Positions 1-10,180 of a stretch of DNA of 64,000 bases are shown here, in pieces (the stretch's first letter is position 1; every line of letters starts with the position of its first letter). This stretch comes from Tieghemostelium lacteum (taxonomy: Eukaryota; Evosea; Eumycetozoa; Dictyosteliales; Raperosteliaceae). The position numbers were made by a program, and so were the translations under genes. The DNA lies in assembly GCA_001606155.1 (NCBI GenBank), contig LODT01000013.1:620001-684000 (forward strand), written 5' to 3'. Under the pieces are notes generated by a model. It had not been told where the DNA came from and did not search any database. It was given only the letters and a program-made list of their open reading frames with translations.

Positions 1-1086
1 TTTTTGAATATTTTCAATGCAATTTTCAATTTTTTATTGGTTCATGGTGTGTCAAAACATGGTGGTATTGGTATTATTGGTTGTTCAATTTCCACTTCAT
101 TGTCTAGACTAATTGCTTTGTTAATGTTGTATGGTTGGATAAGGTACTTCAAATTACACCAAAACACTTGGTGTGGCTTCTCAAGAGAGGCTTTTGATTG
201 GGCAGGTTTGAAAGAGTACTGTAAACTAGGTCTTCCCGCTGGTTTACAATTGAGTTTTGAAGGGTGGGGATTTGAATTGATGACAGTACTCTCTGGAACC
301 TTTGGACCCACCCAATTAGACGGACACAGTATCTCTATGAATTTTACATTTTTCACATTTATGATACCATTGAGTATCAGTATTGCATTGTCTGTGAGAG
401 TAGGTCAATTACTCGGCCAGAGAAACCCTGAACTTGCCAGAAAGTCCACCAGAGTGGCATATTGCATGACCATGTTACTCATGGGTATGATATCGATTAT
501 TCAATACTCATCTAGAAAAGTTATAGGCTCTTTCTACACACCGGATAAAGAGGTGCAGAAAGTTGTGTCGCATATATTGCCAATAGCTGCAATGTTCCAG
601 TTCTTTGATGGCTTTCAAACTATGAGTCAGGGTGTCATCAGAGGTACTGGTAAGAATAAAATTGGTGCCATGGTTAATTTTGTTGCATTCTATTGTATTG
701 GTGTACCTTTAGGCTCTGTATTTGCATTTGGGTTTCATAAGCAGGTCTATGGACTGTGGTATGGGTTGGCTGTTGGTCTGTTTTGTAACGCTTTGATTCT
801 GGGCATCATTGTGCTGAGAATTGACTGGGACAAAGAGGTGCTTAAAACTATTGAAAGAACTTCATCGTTCCAGAAACTAGACGAAATCGATACGGTTGAG
901 GGAAGTGGAGCTGGAGACGTTCAAGATGATTTAGAAAAACAAGAACAACACTCAGAGAGTGAATATATAATCAACTCCAAATCCAACTCTATTGAGATGG
1001 ATGAATTTGAGAAATTCAATCAAGAAGAGACACCCTCTAATCCATTTGAGAATCTTATTACTAATAATGAGAAATTAAATCATTCG

Positions 1087-1133
<47 letters not shown>

Positions 1134-1260
1134 GAGTCACACAATTTCATTTGATCAGGAGATTTCAAGTGAATCTCCATCAACAAATTCTCTAAATGGT
1201 CATGTATATGACCAAGTAAATTCGGATTCTAAAACAATTAATCATGCCATTTTATTCTGA
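1..1260 (+). CDS. MATE-family multidrug/toxin extrusion transporter, C-terminal part (5' truncated by window edge)
   Basis: The reading frame is open from base 1, so the start lies outside the window; about 420 residues are present. The first ~280 residues hold several hydrophobic segments and MATE-like motifs: a G-L-P-A-G segment near the beginning, 'VRVGQLLGQ' after a membrane segment, and the second-half signature 'QGVIRGTGKNKIGA' followed by 'GVPLGS'. MATE proteins exchange cations for organic compounds across the plasma or vacuolar membrane. The last ~130 residues are a hydrophilic acidic tail with a serine run encoded by a pure TCA microsatellite, typical of dictyostelid proteins and probably cytosolic. 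Family assignment is strong; substrate cannot be told. Confidence 0.88.
1087..1133 (+). repeat. (TCA)n microsatellite inside the MATE gene
   Basis: About 15 uninterrupted TCA triplets encode a polyserine run in the C-terminal tail of the MATE transporter. The triplet period keeps the reading frame when the length changes. Confidence 0.95.
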
Positions 1261-1317
1261 TGAAATGATAATGATAACAAAAAAATAAATATTTATTTGC
1301 AAATTGATTAATAATAC

Positions 1318-2045
1318 CTAAATTAAATCAATTTTTCCACTTTCTACAAAGAATTTTATAGGTTTATATCTTAAAAAGTATATTGTATTTATCTTAAATT
1401 CAACAGTTTCCTCACTAGATCCATAAATATATATTAATATAAAATTTCAACAAAATATGAACTTTATATACATACTCATCAATTTGATAATCACCTATAT
1501 TTTCTTTAGGTTTACAGAATATATAACTATCTAATTGAGGTTTAGTTGCATTTTCTTTTTCATTTTCTTTGTATACATCAGGTAATGCATCTAAAAATGT
1601 CTTTTTAAAATGATTTTCTAAAAGATTTGAAAATCTATTGTGATAAGAGTTAGGTATGATACTTATAGACACTGAATATGGTACTTTTAGTATATACATA
1701 CGATTTACAATACTTTAATTCGTTAGGTGATAGTTTTAAGATTTCATCATCGTCTTGTAGTATGTGTGCATAGAATTTCTCAATTTTTTTCAATCTGATT
1801 TTAAGATAGCATTTAATAATGTATTTTAATCTTTCTATTTCCATTTCATAGAGATTAGCTGTAAATTGATGTGATGAGTTCTTTATATCTTCAGAGATGT
1901 TCTTTTCTTTCTCTTCTATCTGTTCCATGATAAATGCAACTAACTCTCCTTCAAAGTTTAATAAATCTGGTGAAAACTTTTCATTTATCCAACATTGTTT
2001 TAGCCTATTAAGATAATTTTGATTATCACTATTGAGATTGTCCAT
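1318..2045 (-). CDS. sld5: DNA replication complex GINS subunit Sld5 (three exons)
   Basis: Exons read from the sequence are 2045-1702, 1634-1476 and 1414-1318; introns start GTATGT and end in CAATAG and CTAG. The acceptor at 1635 was chosen because the joined protein then aligns without gap to human GINS4 (C-K-S-F-S-N-L-L-E-N-H-F against A-R-E-F-M-A-N-T-E-S-Y-L). About 199 residues, close to the family's 223. Signatures are 'WINEKFSPDLL' near the N-terminus, 'EIERLKYIIKCYLKIRLKKIEKF' as the family's M-E-x-E-R helix, 'LDSYIF', and a C-terminal strand domain ending 'FVESGKIDLI'. Sld5 is one of four GINS subunits in the CMG replicative helicase. The stop is TAG at 1318-1320, and the 3' end lies 57 bp from the converging MATE gene. 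Confidence 0.88.
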
Positions 2046-2197
2046 TGTGATGTTGTTTTTAAAAATTATGACAGTTGAAAAAAGAGTTCTTTCCCTCCAA
2101 AATTTAAATTTAGAAATAAAAAATAAAATAAAATTAGTAAATCAAATTTTTGAAATTAAAGAATAGATAGTATCTATCAACAGCTAATATTTATAAA

Positions 2198-3427
2198 ATG
2201 ATTAGAACAAATAAAGAAAATATTGATTTATTTCAAACTCCTAAATTTAAAAAATCAAATAAAACACCAGATTTTTACCCAGTAGATATAAATAAACATC
2301 AAACTTATAAAGTACCTCCAGTAACTAAAACAACATCCAACAAAACATTACCTACAACTTCACAACCACTACAACAAACACAAAAACAAGATAATTTTCA
2401 AAATATACAAAATTCAAATTTAAAACTTCAACAACATAACCAAAAGAATTATATAGATTATCAAACTAAAACCAATGTACAACACAACCAATCTCAATCA
2501 CCACAATTACAATCACAGTCAAAATCACACTTAAATCTAAATAGTAGCACAAGAGTTCAACAACAACAACAACAAATATCAGAGAATGATTATGAAAAAG
2601 AAAAGTTAATTGAAGAGATTAATTCTTTAAAAGAGACTTTGAAAAACTTTCAAAGTGATTATCTATCAAATAGTAATCAATATACTCAAAGAGAGAATCA
2701 ATTGAAGATTGAAAATTCTAATTTACATGAATTGAATAAGAGAATTAGTGAATTTTCAGATCAACAAGATCTTATTATTCAAAACCAGTATAATGATATT
2801 GAACAACTAGAATTTAAAATTAAATCACAAGACTCACAGATTTCCAATCTGTTGGAATGTAGTAATACCAGTAAAAAGTTGACTTCAGAGATTCTATTGA
2901 AAAAAACTCATTTGGAGAAAGAGAATATCGATTTGAAGGCACAATACAATGATTTAAAGAACCAATTAAATGAAAATAATCAATATAAGCTTAGACAGTA
3001 TGAAGACAAGTCAAAGAAACTTCAAGAGGCTGAGAAAATCATTCAGAAATTATTGAAGGAGAAAGAAGACCTCTATCAGGATTTCAAGGAATACAAATCC
3101 TCGAATGAACAGTTAAAGAGTAGTCTTCTGAAAAGAGATTCTGAGGTTTTGGATTTAAATTATAGAATAAAGAAACTCACCGATGAAATGTCGGTACAGA
3201 AACTAAAGGATCAAGAGAAGATTAAAGAACTACAGGCAAAGACAACTGATCTCTCTAGTATCATTTCAGAATTGGAAGTTGCCTTAAATGGATTTGAACA
3301 ACAGAATAGTCTGTTGAATGAAGAAATAAATATCCTAAAATTGAAATCTCAACTTCACAATATCACCACAGGCACTACTATTACCAATAACAATAAAGAA
3401 GATAAATATGGTCTAAATTTAATATAA
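2198..3427 (+). CDS. Coiled-coil protein with N-terminal KEN box, function unknown
   Basis: A single-exon gene for 409 residues, starting at an ATG 152 bp from the divergent sld5 start. Residues 1-130 are disordered and Gln/Asn/Ser rich. Residues ~135-385 form a nearly continuous heptad-rich coiled coil, rich in Lys, Glu, Leu and Gln. The extreme N-terminus reads T-N-K-E-N-I, a KEN box of the type recognised by the APC/C, followed by 'TPKFKK', which fits a CDK site (T-P-x-K). This suggests a cell-cycle or spindle/centrosome protein, but that is inference from short motifs. I do not recognise an orthologue, and coiled-coil similarity alone would be uninformative. Confidence 0.8.
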   Translation: MIRTNKENIDLFQTPKFKKSNKTPDFYPVDINKHQTYKVPPVTKTTSNKTLPTTSQPLQQTQKQDNFQNIQNSNLKLQQHNQKNYIDYQTKTNVQHNQSQSPQLQSQSKSHLNLNSSTRVQQQQQQISENDYEKEKLIEEINSLKETLKNFQSDYLSNSNQYTQRENQLKIENSNLHELNKRISEFSDQQDLIIQNQYNDIEQLEFKIKSQDSQISNLLECSNTSKKLTSEILLKKTHLEKENIDLKAQYNDLKNQLNENNQYKLRQYEDKSKKLQEAEKIIQKLLKEKEDLYQDFKEYKSSNEQLKSSLLKRDSEVLDLNYRIKKLTDEMSVQKLKDQEKIKELQAKTTDLSSIISELEVALNGFEQQNSLLNEEINILKLKSQLHNITTGTTITNNNKEDKYGLNLI

Positions 3428-3569
3428 ATTTTTTTAATGTAAAAAAAATAATTACTTTATTTATCTTTTCATTTTCATAAAATTTCCTTTTTTGTTGAAT
3501 TTGAGTTTTTTTTTTTTTAATTATTTGTTTCTTTCAATTTATGTTTTTACTAGTTTTATATATATAGCA

Positions 3570-4261
3570 ATGAACAGATATCTAGTTAAATCCTACAGTA
3601 ATGAGGATTTTACATTGAAATCAAATATAGAACTTAACGAGATCCTTTTGCAAATGGATATGCTCTACAAGGAGTATGCAAATATATTACCAGATAAAGG
3701 ACTTAAAATTAGAAATACTATAAAGATTATTGAAAAATTACTAAATGAAAAAACTAGTGAACTTAGATCTGCAAATGAAAAAAAAATATTAAATGATTTT
3801 TCAAAAATATCCCTAAATAGTAATAATAATTGTATTATAAATAATATGGAGACAAATAGAAAAAATAACTATATGAAAGAAACAGCATTAAATGTTCCAT
3901 TAAAGAGAGAAAACTCAAAAACAAAATACCCGAAACCACATTCCATTAAACAATTGTCAATGGAAGAATCTATAATTGATTATAAAAAAAATTTAGATAG
4001 ATTAGTATGTAGAAATTCTATAGTTCATATTATTTGGTTTATATTAACATGTATCTATAGAATTTATCATTAGATGAATTGAAAGAAATTGATTCTCCAA
4101 AGATCAGTATACCAGATAGTGGGTATTTAGCACCTGAGGAGATTATTGATGTTGATGATAAAGAAATGGAAAATATAGATCCATTTATAGATCACCCTTT
4201 TGATCAAGGGTATAATTTCAAGTTACATGATCAATATGGGTTGTTCCAAGATGACAAATAA
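3570..4261 (+). CDS. Candidate POLR2M/Gdown1-like RNA polymerase II regulator (two exons)
   Basis: Exon 1 is 3570-4004, exon 2 is 4061-4261; the intron runs GTATGT to CTATAG and joining gives 211 residues. Two separate blocks resemble human POLR2M (Gdown1, GRINL1A). Residues ~18-55 match the region around 'FICKLPDKGKKI' (here 'NILPDKGLKI', preceded by an 'IELNEIL' helix like human 'LVELREML'). Residues ~130-145 read 'KQLSMEESI', like human 'QLLSIEESL'. The tail is acidic, as in Gdown1. Gdown1 binds Pol II and competes with TFIIF and termination factors. The middle is low-complexity Asn/Lys sequence. Similarity is limited to these blocks, so the call is tentative. ATG 3570 was preferred over the upstream non-ATG extension, which is a hydrophobic AT-rich stretch. 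Confidence 0.6.
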
Positions 4262-4350
4262 ATATTAAATTAAAGTGTATTTTTTCTAAGAAAATTTTAT
4301 TTTTTTAAATTTGTTCCAAAAAACGCGGTAAATTCAATTTCATATGAAAT

Positions 4351-7300
4351 ATGTCAACAGAGATTGAAAATAACTATAAATCCAATCTCGAAAGGTTCCA
4401 ACAATCAAAGTTAACACCATTTGGATTGGATGAAATAGTTTATAATACTTACAAACCAACAAAAACATTTCAAATTGAAAATAACCTAAATCATAAACCT
4501 TATAAATCAATAGATAATCTATTTAATATATCTTATAAATTACCACCCACAACAACATCACAATCAAATACCTCGTCTTCAACTTATATTCCGGCTTCAA
4601 CATATACTAATAGTAAAAAGTCACCAGATTATAATAACAAAACAACATTCAGCAATAATAAATCTACATCACCTAAAAATACGCCTATGAGTGATAATAT
4701 GGCTGATAATTTTACATTGAGTGATAATGAAATATCGCCACCACCACAGAGAAGTAACTCTTCCAATGGAATAAACAGCTTTAGTAGTAATAACAACAAA
4801 AGTAGTAATTATATATCCTCAAATCCTCCGCAATACACTAGAAGTACCTTATCTACAGATTCTAGTACAACATCTAGTAGCAGGAACAGTTTACATGAAG
4901 AGATTAATAGTATAAAGATTAAATTATTTGATTTAGATAGACTAAAAAAGAAATTAAAAAAAGAGGATACTCAATCTGAAGAAGATGCTCTTAGAAACTT
5001 TCGTGAAAAGAAAGCAACTATTCAAGAAATTGAACAGTTAACTTCTCAGTTACAAGCTTTAGAGAAATCCCTCGAGTCGGGTGGCAGCAACCACCAACCA
5101 TCTAGTTCAAATTTTACATCAAATGCATACTCTTCATCTACATTTTCAACATCAGGTAATACTTCCTTCATTTCTAGTAATAACAATAGTAGTAGAAATA
5201 CAAATAGTACTTTATCTACCACTAAAAGTTTTAATACACCCAATAGTGCCCCTAAACGATTTGATGATGATATGATATTTGAAAATGATGGTAATGATAA
5301 AGAAGATATACCAGAACCTATCACTAGTAATTATAAATCTGTAAATGGTACCAAAAGTAATAGCACCAGTAATACCAATAGCTATAGAACTCACGAAGAT
5401 AGTGAAATTATCACAAATGATGTACCATATATCTTCAATGATAGTGATGAATCTAATGGAGGTGTTATTGATATTGACCAAGAGGATTTATTCTTTGAAG
5501 AACCAAAAACAACAACAACTTCAACCAAAACAAGTTCATTCTCAACATCAACATCAACATCCTTTTCTACTCTCACAAAATCCAATAGTAACATTCAATT
5601 TACACCAACAGTTACTGATACCTCAAAGTTTGGTGGTAACAATTTCCCATGGTATGAGCAAATTGAAATTTGTAATAAAACCATGTTTGGTAATAAATCA
5701 TGGAGATTGAATCAAAAGGAGATTATAAATGCTGCATTGGATGGCAATGATGTATTTGTACTCATGCCAACAGGTGGTGGTAAATCATTGTGTTATCAAA
5801 TACCAGCGTATTGTCAAGAAGGTCTTACTATTGTAATTTCACCTCTGATATCTTTGATTCAAGATCAAGTACAATTCCTACAGTCTATTGATTACCCAGC
5901 AGCTGCTCTATCAAGTTCAGTTAGTTCTGATGAAGTAAGCAGAATTTACAAAGATCTAAATCGTCATGATGGTCCACAGATTAAACTTCTCTATCTTACT
6001 CCAGAGAAAGTTGCACAGTCTGACACTATAATGAATATATTTCGTACCCTGCACAGTAAAGGTAGATTTTCAAGAGTTGTAATTGATGAGAGTCATTGTA
6101 TCTCATCTTGGGGACATGACTTCAGACCCGATTACAAAAGTTTGGGTACTTTAAAAAAGAATTTCCCAGATTTACCAATTATGGCATTGACTGCTACTGC
6201 CACTGAAAGAGTAAAATCAGATGTAATCTATAACCTCGGTATGAAAAATCCAGTTTGTTTCAAACAATCATTTAATAGACCAAATCTCAGTTATTTTGTA
6301 TTACCAAAAAAGAAAGAAACCGTTCAAAATATAGTAACATTTATCAACAAGAACTATCCAGGAAAATCTGGTATTATCTATTGTTTTTCATGCTATGAGT
6401 GTGAAACTGTTGCTGCAAATTTAAAAGTAAGTTTTTCTTTATTTATTTGATTAACATATTAAAATGTAATTATTAATATGTATTTTGTAGTCTTTGGGTA
6501 TAAGTGCACAGTATTATCATGGTAAAATGGATACAAATGATAGAGCAACCGTTCAAGAAAAGTGGACTAGGGATAGAGTAAAAGTTATTTGTGCTACTAT
6601 TGCTTTTGGTATGGGTATTAATAAGCCAGATGTTAGATTTGTAATTCATTATACACTTCCAAAGTCACTGGAAGGTTACTATCAGGAGTCTGGAAGAGCT
6701 GGTAGAGATGGTTTACCATCACATTGTCTGCTATATTATAACTATGCTGATAAACATAAGATTGATGATATGATACAAAACTCAGCACAAGAACTAGGTA
6801 CAACTATGAATATTCGGGAAAACAGGGAGAGTCTCAATAAGATGGTTAGCTACTGTGAGAATAGAATTGATTGTAGAAGAGTCCTACAATTGTCACATTT
6901 TAACGAGAATTTCGACAAGAATCAATGTAATCAGACTTGTGATAATTGTCAGTGTACTGATACTTTCACTAATAAGGATGTTACAGAGGAGGCAAAGAAT
7001 ATAATCTATATTGTAAATAATACTGAGAATATGACTGTAAATATGATTATTGATGTAGTTAAGGGAAGTAAAAACAAGAAAATTATACAAAAGGGTCAAG
7101 ATAAATTGAAATACTATGGCTTTGGAAAGAGTATGGATAAGTTGGATATAGAGAGAATTATTAGAGAATTAGTTTCTAGAAATATTCTAAAAGAGCATAT
7201 TCAACCTACCTCCTATAAACCAATTTGCTATATTGTTTTGGGTAATAAAATGAATCAGTTTACCAGTGGTCAGATGAAACTTGTATTAAGTTTCCGTAGT

Positions 7301-7930
7301 TCAACAAGTGCAAATAATGCATCAAAGAAGAAATCAACATCGAGTCTTAGTGATAGTGGTTCTAGTTCAATTGTAAACATGCCAAATATCGTCCCAATTG
7401 CAAAAAACACATCCTTATCCAAAGAAGAACTTTTATCAGCATTACATGATTGTAGAGCTGAGATTGCTGATGAGAATAATATCATACCATATCACATTGC
7501 AACTGAAAATGCATTGAATGATCTGGCTGATAAAAAACCACAAACATTGGAAGAACTCAGAGGTATTAGTACTTTCACCAAGATCAAAATTGAAAAATAT
7601 GGTCAACAATTTATTGATTGTATAAAGAATTTCTTGAACCCTTCATCATCCAAATCTACAAAGAAATCTAGTAGTTCAAGTTCAACGAAAAAACCATCAA
7701 TATTAGAAGATGATGAAGATTTTAAAATGGATACAACGGCAACATCTACTATAGATCTTGATGATAATTATCAATTTGATGTAGAAGAAGAAGATATACC
7801 AACATCTGTAATGCCTCTTACATCATCCCACTATTTTAATAAAAACAGCAACAACAACAAGAGAAAATTGGATGACCCTGATGAAAACCCAAAACCAATT
7901 AAACAAACTAAATCTAAATCCACTAAATAA
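4351..7930 (+). CDS. blm: RecQ-family DNA helicase, BLM/Sgs1 type (two exons)
   Basis: Exons 4351-6426 and 6491-7930 (intron GTAAGT to TGTAG, phase 0) give 1171 residues. Residues 1-430 are a disordered Ser/Thr/Asn-rich N-terminus with a short coiled coil. The helicase core follows: Walker A 'MPTGGGKSLCYQIPA' (~472), DEAH-type box 'VIDESHCISSWGHDFRPDY' (~579), 'ALTATAT', then 'GMGINKPDVRFVIHY' and 'QESGRAGRDG' of motifs V and VI. A zinc-binding RQC region (C-x11-C and C-x2-C cysteines around 'CDNCQC') and winged helix come next, then an HRDC domain (~1000-1070). The C-terminus is basic and acidic patches with a K-R-K-L signal. The full RQC plus HRDC layout is that of BLM and Sgs1, which resolve recombination intermediates and stalled forks. 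All catalytic motifs look intact. Confidence 0.92.
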
Positions 7931-7997
7931 ATTAATTTATAATTATATCCAATGTATTTATTAATTTTTGAAGGTTTCTCTTGTTATTTTTTGGTGT

Positions 7998-9977
7998 TTA
8001 AATTCTTAAATATCTCTTTAATAAAAACATGGAGAGTACTGCGATAGAGAGGGTTGAGATTATGATACATGTTGCCTCTATATAGTTAAATGTTGGTTTT
8101 TCACATTCCAAAAAGGAGTGTTGAGTGTTATGTGATTTGTGGATGACAGTGGTCATATTTTGGGCTAGCTCTTGTAGAGTTTTTAACTTTTGATGAGCAG
8201 CAATCTCTTGGTGAAATGATAGATATTTGGCAATATCAAAGAGGGTTTGGTGAATTAGTGTATTCAACTCTTTTATAGATTGCAACTCTGGATTGAATTC
8301 CATAAATGATTCCCAAGTTTCATCTTCTCTAATGTGATTATATATGAATTTTAGAGATTCAAGTGAGGAGACAATTTCAAAGTACAAGTAATTTCTCATG
8401 GTTGCATCAGTCTGTGAGAATGTTAATTCTTTGGATCTTGAAAATGGTGGACTGTTACTCACAGACCACAAATAATTATTCTCAATTAGATTTGAACTCT
8501 TTGAGATCATTTGATGGACTGGTGCAATGCCCCAAATGGATTGAAGTATAGATTGAAGGATTGATTGAGTGGCATCTGATGAATCGATACTCAGTGATTT
8601 GTTACATCTGTAATCTACACGTACTCTAGTTTCTTGAGTTTGTATGCCTATAACCATGTCATCATAGGATACAGATTGGTGTTGTCTATCAAGAAGTAGA
8701 ATGTCGCCCATATAGGATATATCAAACAAAAACACTGGTAGTATGAAATGTGATCCTTTATGGTCGAGGTCCGGTACAAATCTCTTCATGTGATGTTTAA
8801 ACCAGGTATGAAGTTCATCGCTATCGAGGTACTGTTGAGTGCCTTTACTGAAAGAATGATGGTTTTTAAGAGCTAGTCTTTTGATTTGTGCAGCGTAGAC
8901 ATTGTCAAGTAGTGACACTTCACGTCTTGTAAACTCAATCTTCTCCTGTCCAGGAAGTAACTGAATTTTCTTTATCTGTCTTTGAATTTCCATCCAATCA
9001 AATTTCTCAGAGACTTCTAATTGACCTACTTTATGGTCATGTAGCATTATCAACTGAATTTCGAGTCTCTCCCAACCTAGTGATTGTGGAACCCTATAGA
9101 TTGGTGGTGTCAGTAGTTGTTTACTACTATGGTATATAAATCTACTGAGTTCTAAAGAGTTTCTAGTTAACCCTTTTCTAGTGTTTGGTAGACTGTCTCC
9201 TAAGATACTTCCACTACCTTTTGTAAGTGGTCCATAGAGAGGAATATCAGCACCTATATCTATCCACACATATCTATTCTTTAGTTCATCAGGTGTGGAT
9301 ATAGCTTGCCAAAACTTTACAGTGCAGTATCTATTGATTTCATCTGCAACCTCTTCTGCATGATATGGTGAGGAATGTTGCATTTCAAAGTAACTACTAT
9401 TCAGTTGAGAGTAGCTATAGAATCTATTGTCATTATCCAATTTCAATATATAAAATGTATAGGATAGATGATTACCATGTATTTTGAATTCATCTTTAAT
9501 ATGTCTATCCACAATATCAAATGGTACTAATACAGGTGTTGGTATACTACTACTCTTACTGATATCATGTGGTCTATGTAAGAATTCCAATAAATCCTCA
9601 TTTAATTTCTTTATCAAATTACTAGATGATTGACTAATTTTATATATATATTTTTGATTGATTAAATTTATAGGTTGTATAGTCTGTCATTAATTCAATA
9701 TTAGTAACCCATATCTCTGTAGCTATTACAGCATAAAAACACATACAGGATTCAAAATGGTAGGTATATTATAATTATCTAAATTGTTTAAAAGTTTATC
9801 AAGTTCTTCAGTATCTATATCATCAAAACCAACTAATACCACATCTATATAAATTGAGTGTTGAAATTTAAAAACATCATCAAAAGTTCCTGTTATATTT
9901 TGATTATCATTGTTCACTGATAAAACTTGATGAATGATTATATATATAAATAAAATTACTACAATTAATTTTTTCAT
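7998..9977 (-). CDS. Secreted-pathway type I membrane protein, conserved family (two exons)
   Basis: Exon 1 is 9977-9747 (77 residues), exon 2 is 9683-7998; the intron runs GTATGT to GACAG with a TTACTAAT branch-like sequence. The joined protein is ~638 residues. It starts with a clear signal peptide (MKKLIVVILFIYIIIHQVLS) and ends with a single hydrophobic helix and a short basic tail (L-K-R-Y-L-R-I), so most of it should be lumenal or extracellular. The middle contains 'LPVFLFDI' and 'LLLDRQHQSVSYDDMVIGIQT', which I associate with a plant family of uncharacterised membrane proteins (Arabidopsis At3g28720/At5g58100 type). That link is from memory and tentative. No catalytic motif is evident. 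Confidence 0.75.
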
Positions 9978-10180
9978 TGTGATTCCAATGAACTGTGATC
10001 ATCAAAATTATAAAATTTTTAATTTATTTTTTTTTTTTAATCAAAACTTTGATAGGAATCTGTGACTTTCTAGTCTTAATTAATTTTCATTATTGTAATC
10101 ATTGTTGAAGAGATATTGGGATTATAACTTCATTTTTTGAATTTTTTTTTTTTTTTTACATTTTTGTATATCTATAGATA

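Noticed and set aside
1650-1699. Unspliced overlap of the two sld5 ORFs, or a 40-nt intron ending CTATAAG
   Set aside because: The longer intron ending CAATAG gives gap-free alignment with GINS4, while the short one inserts extra residues and is below usual intron length.
5046-5594. Several overlapping ORFs in the RecQ N-terminus (both strands)
   Set aside because: Low-complexity Ser/Thr/Asn codons leave other frames open; the RecQ frame runs through them without a break.
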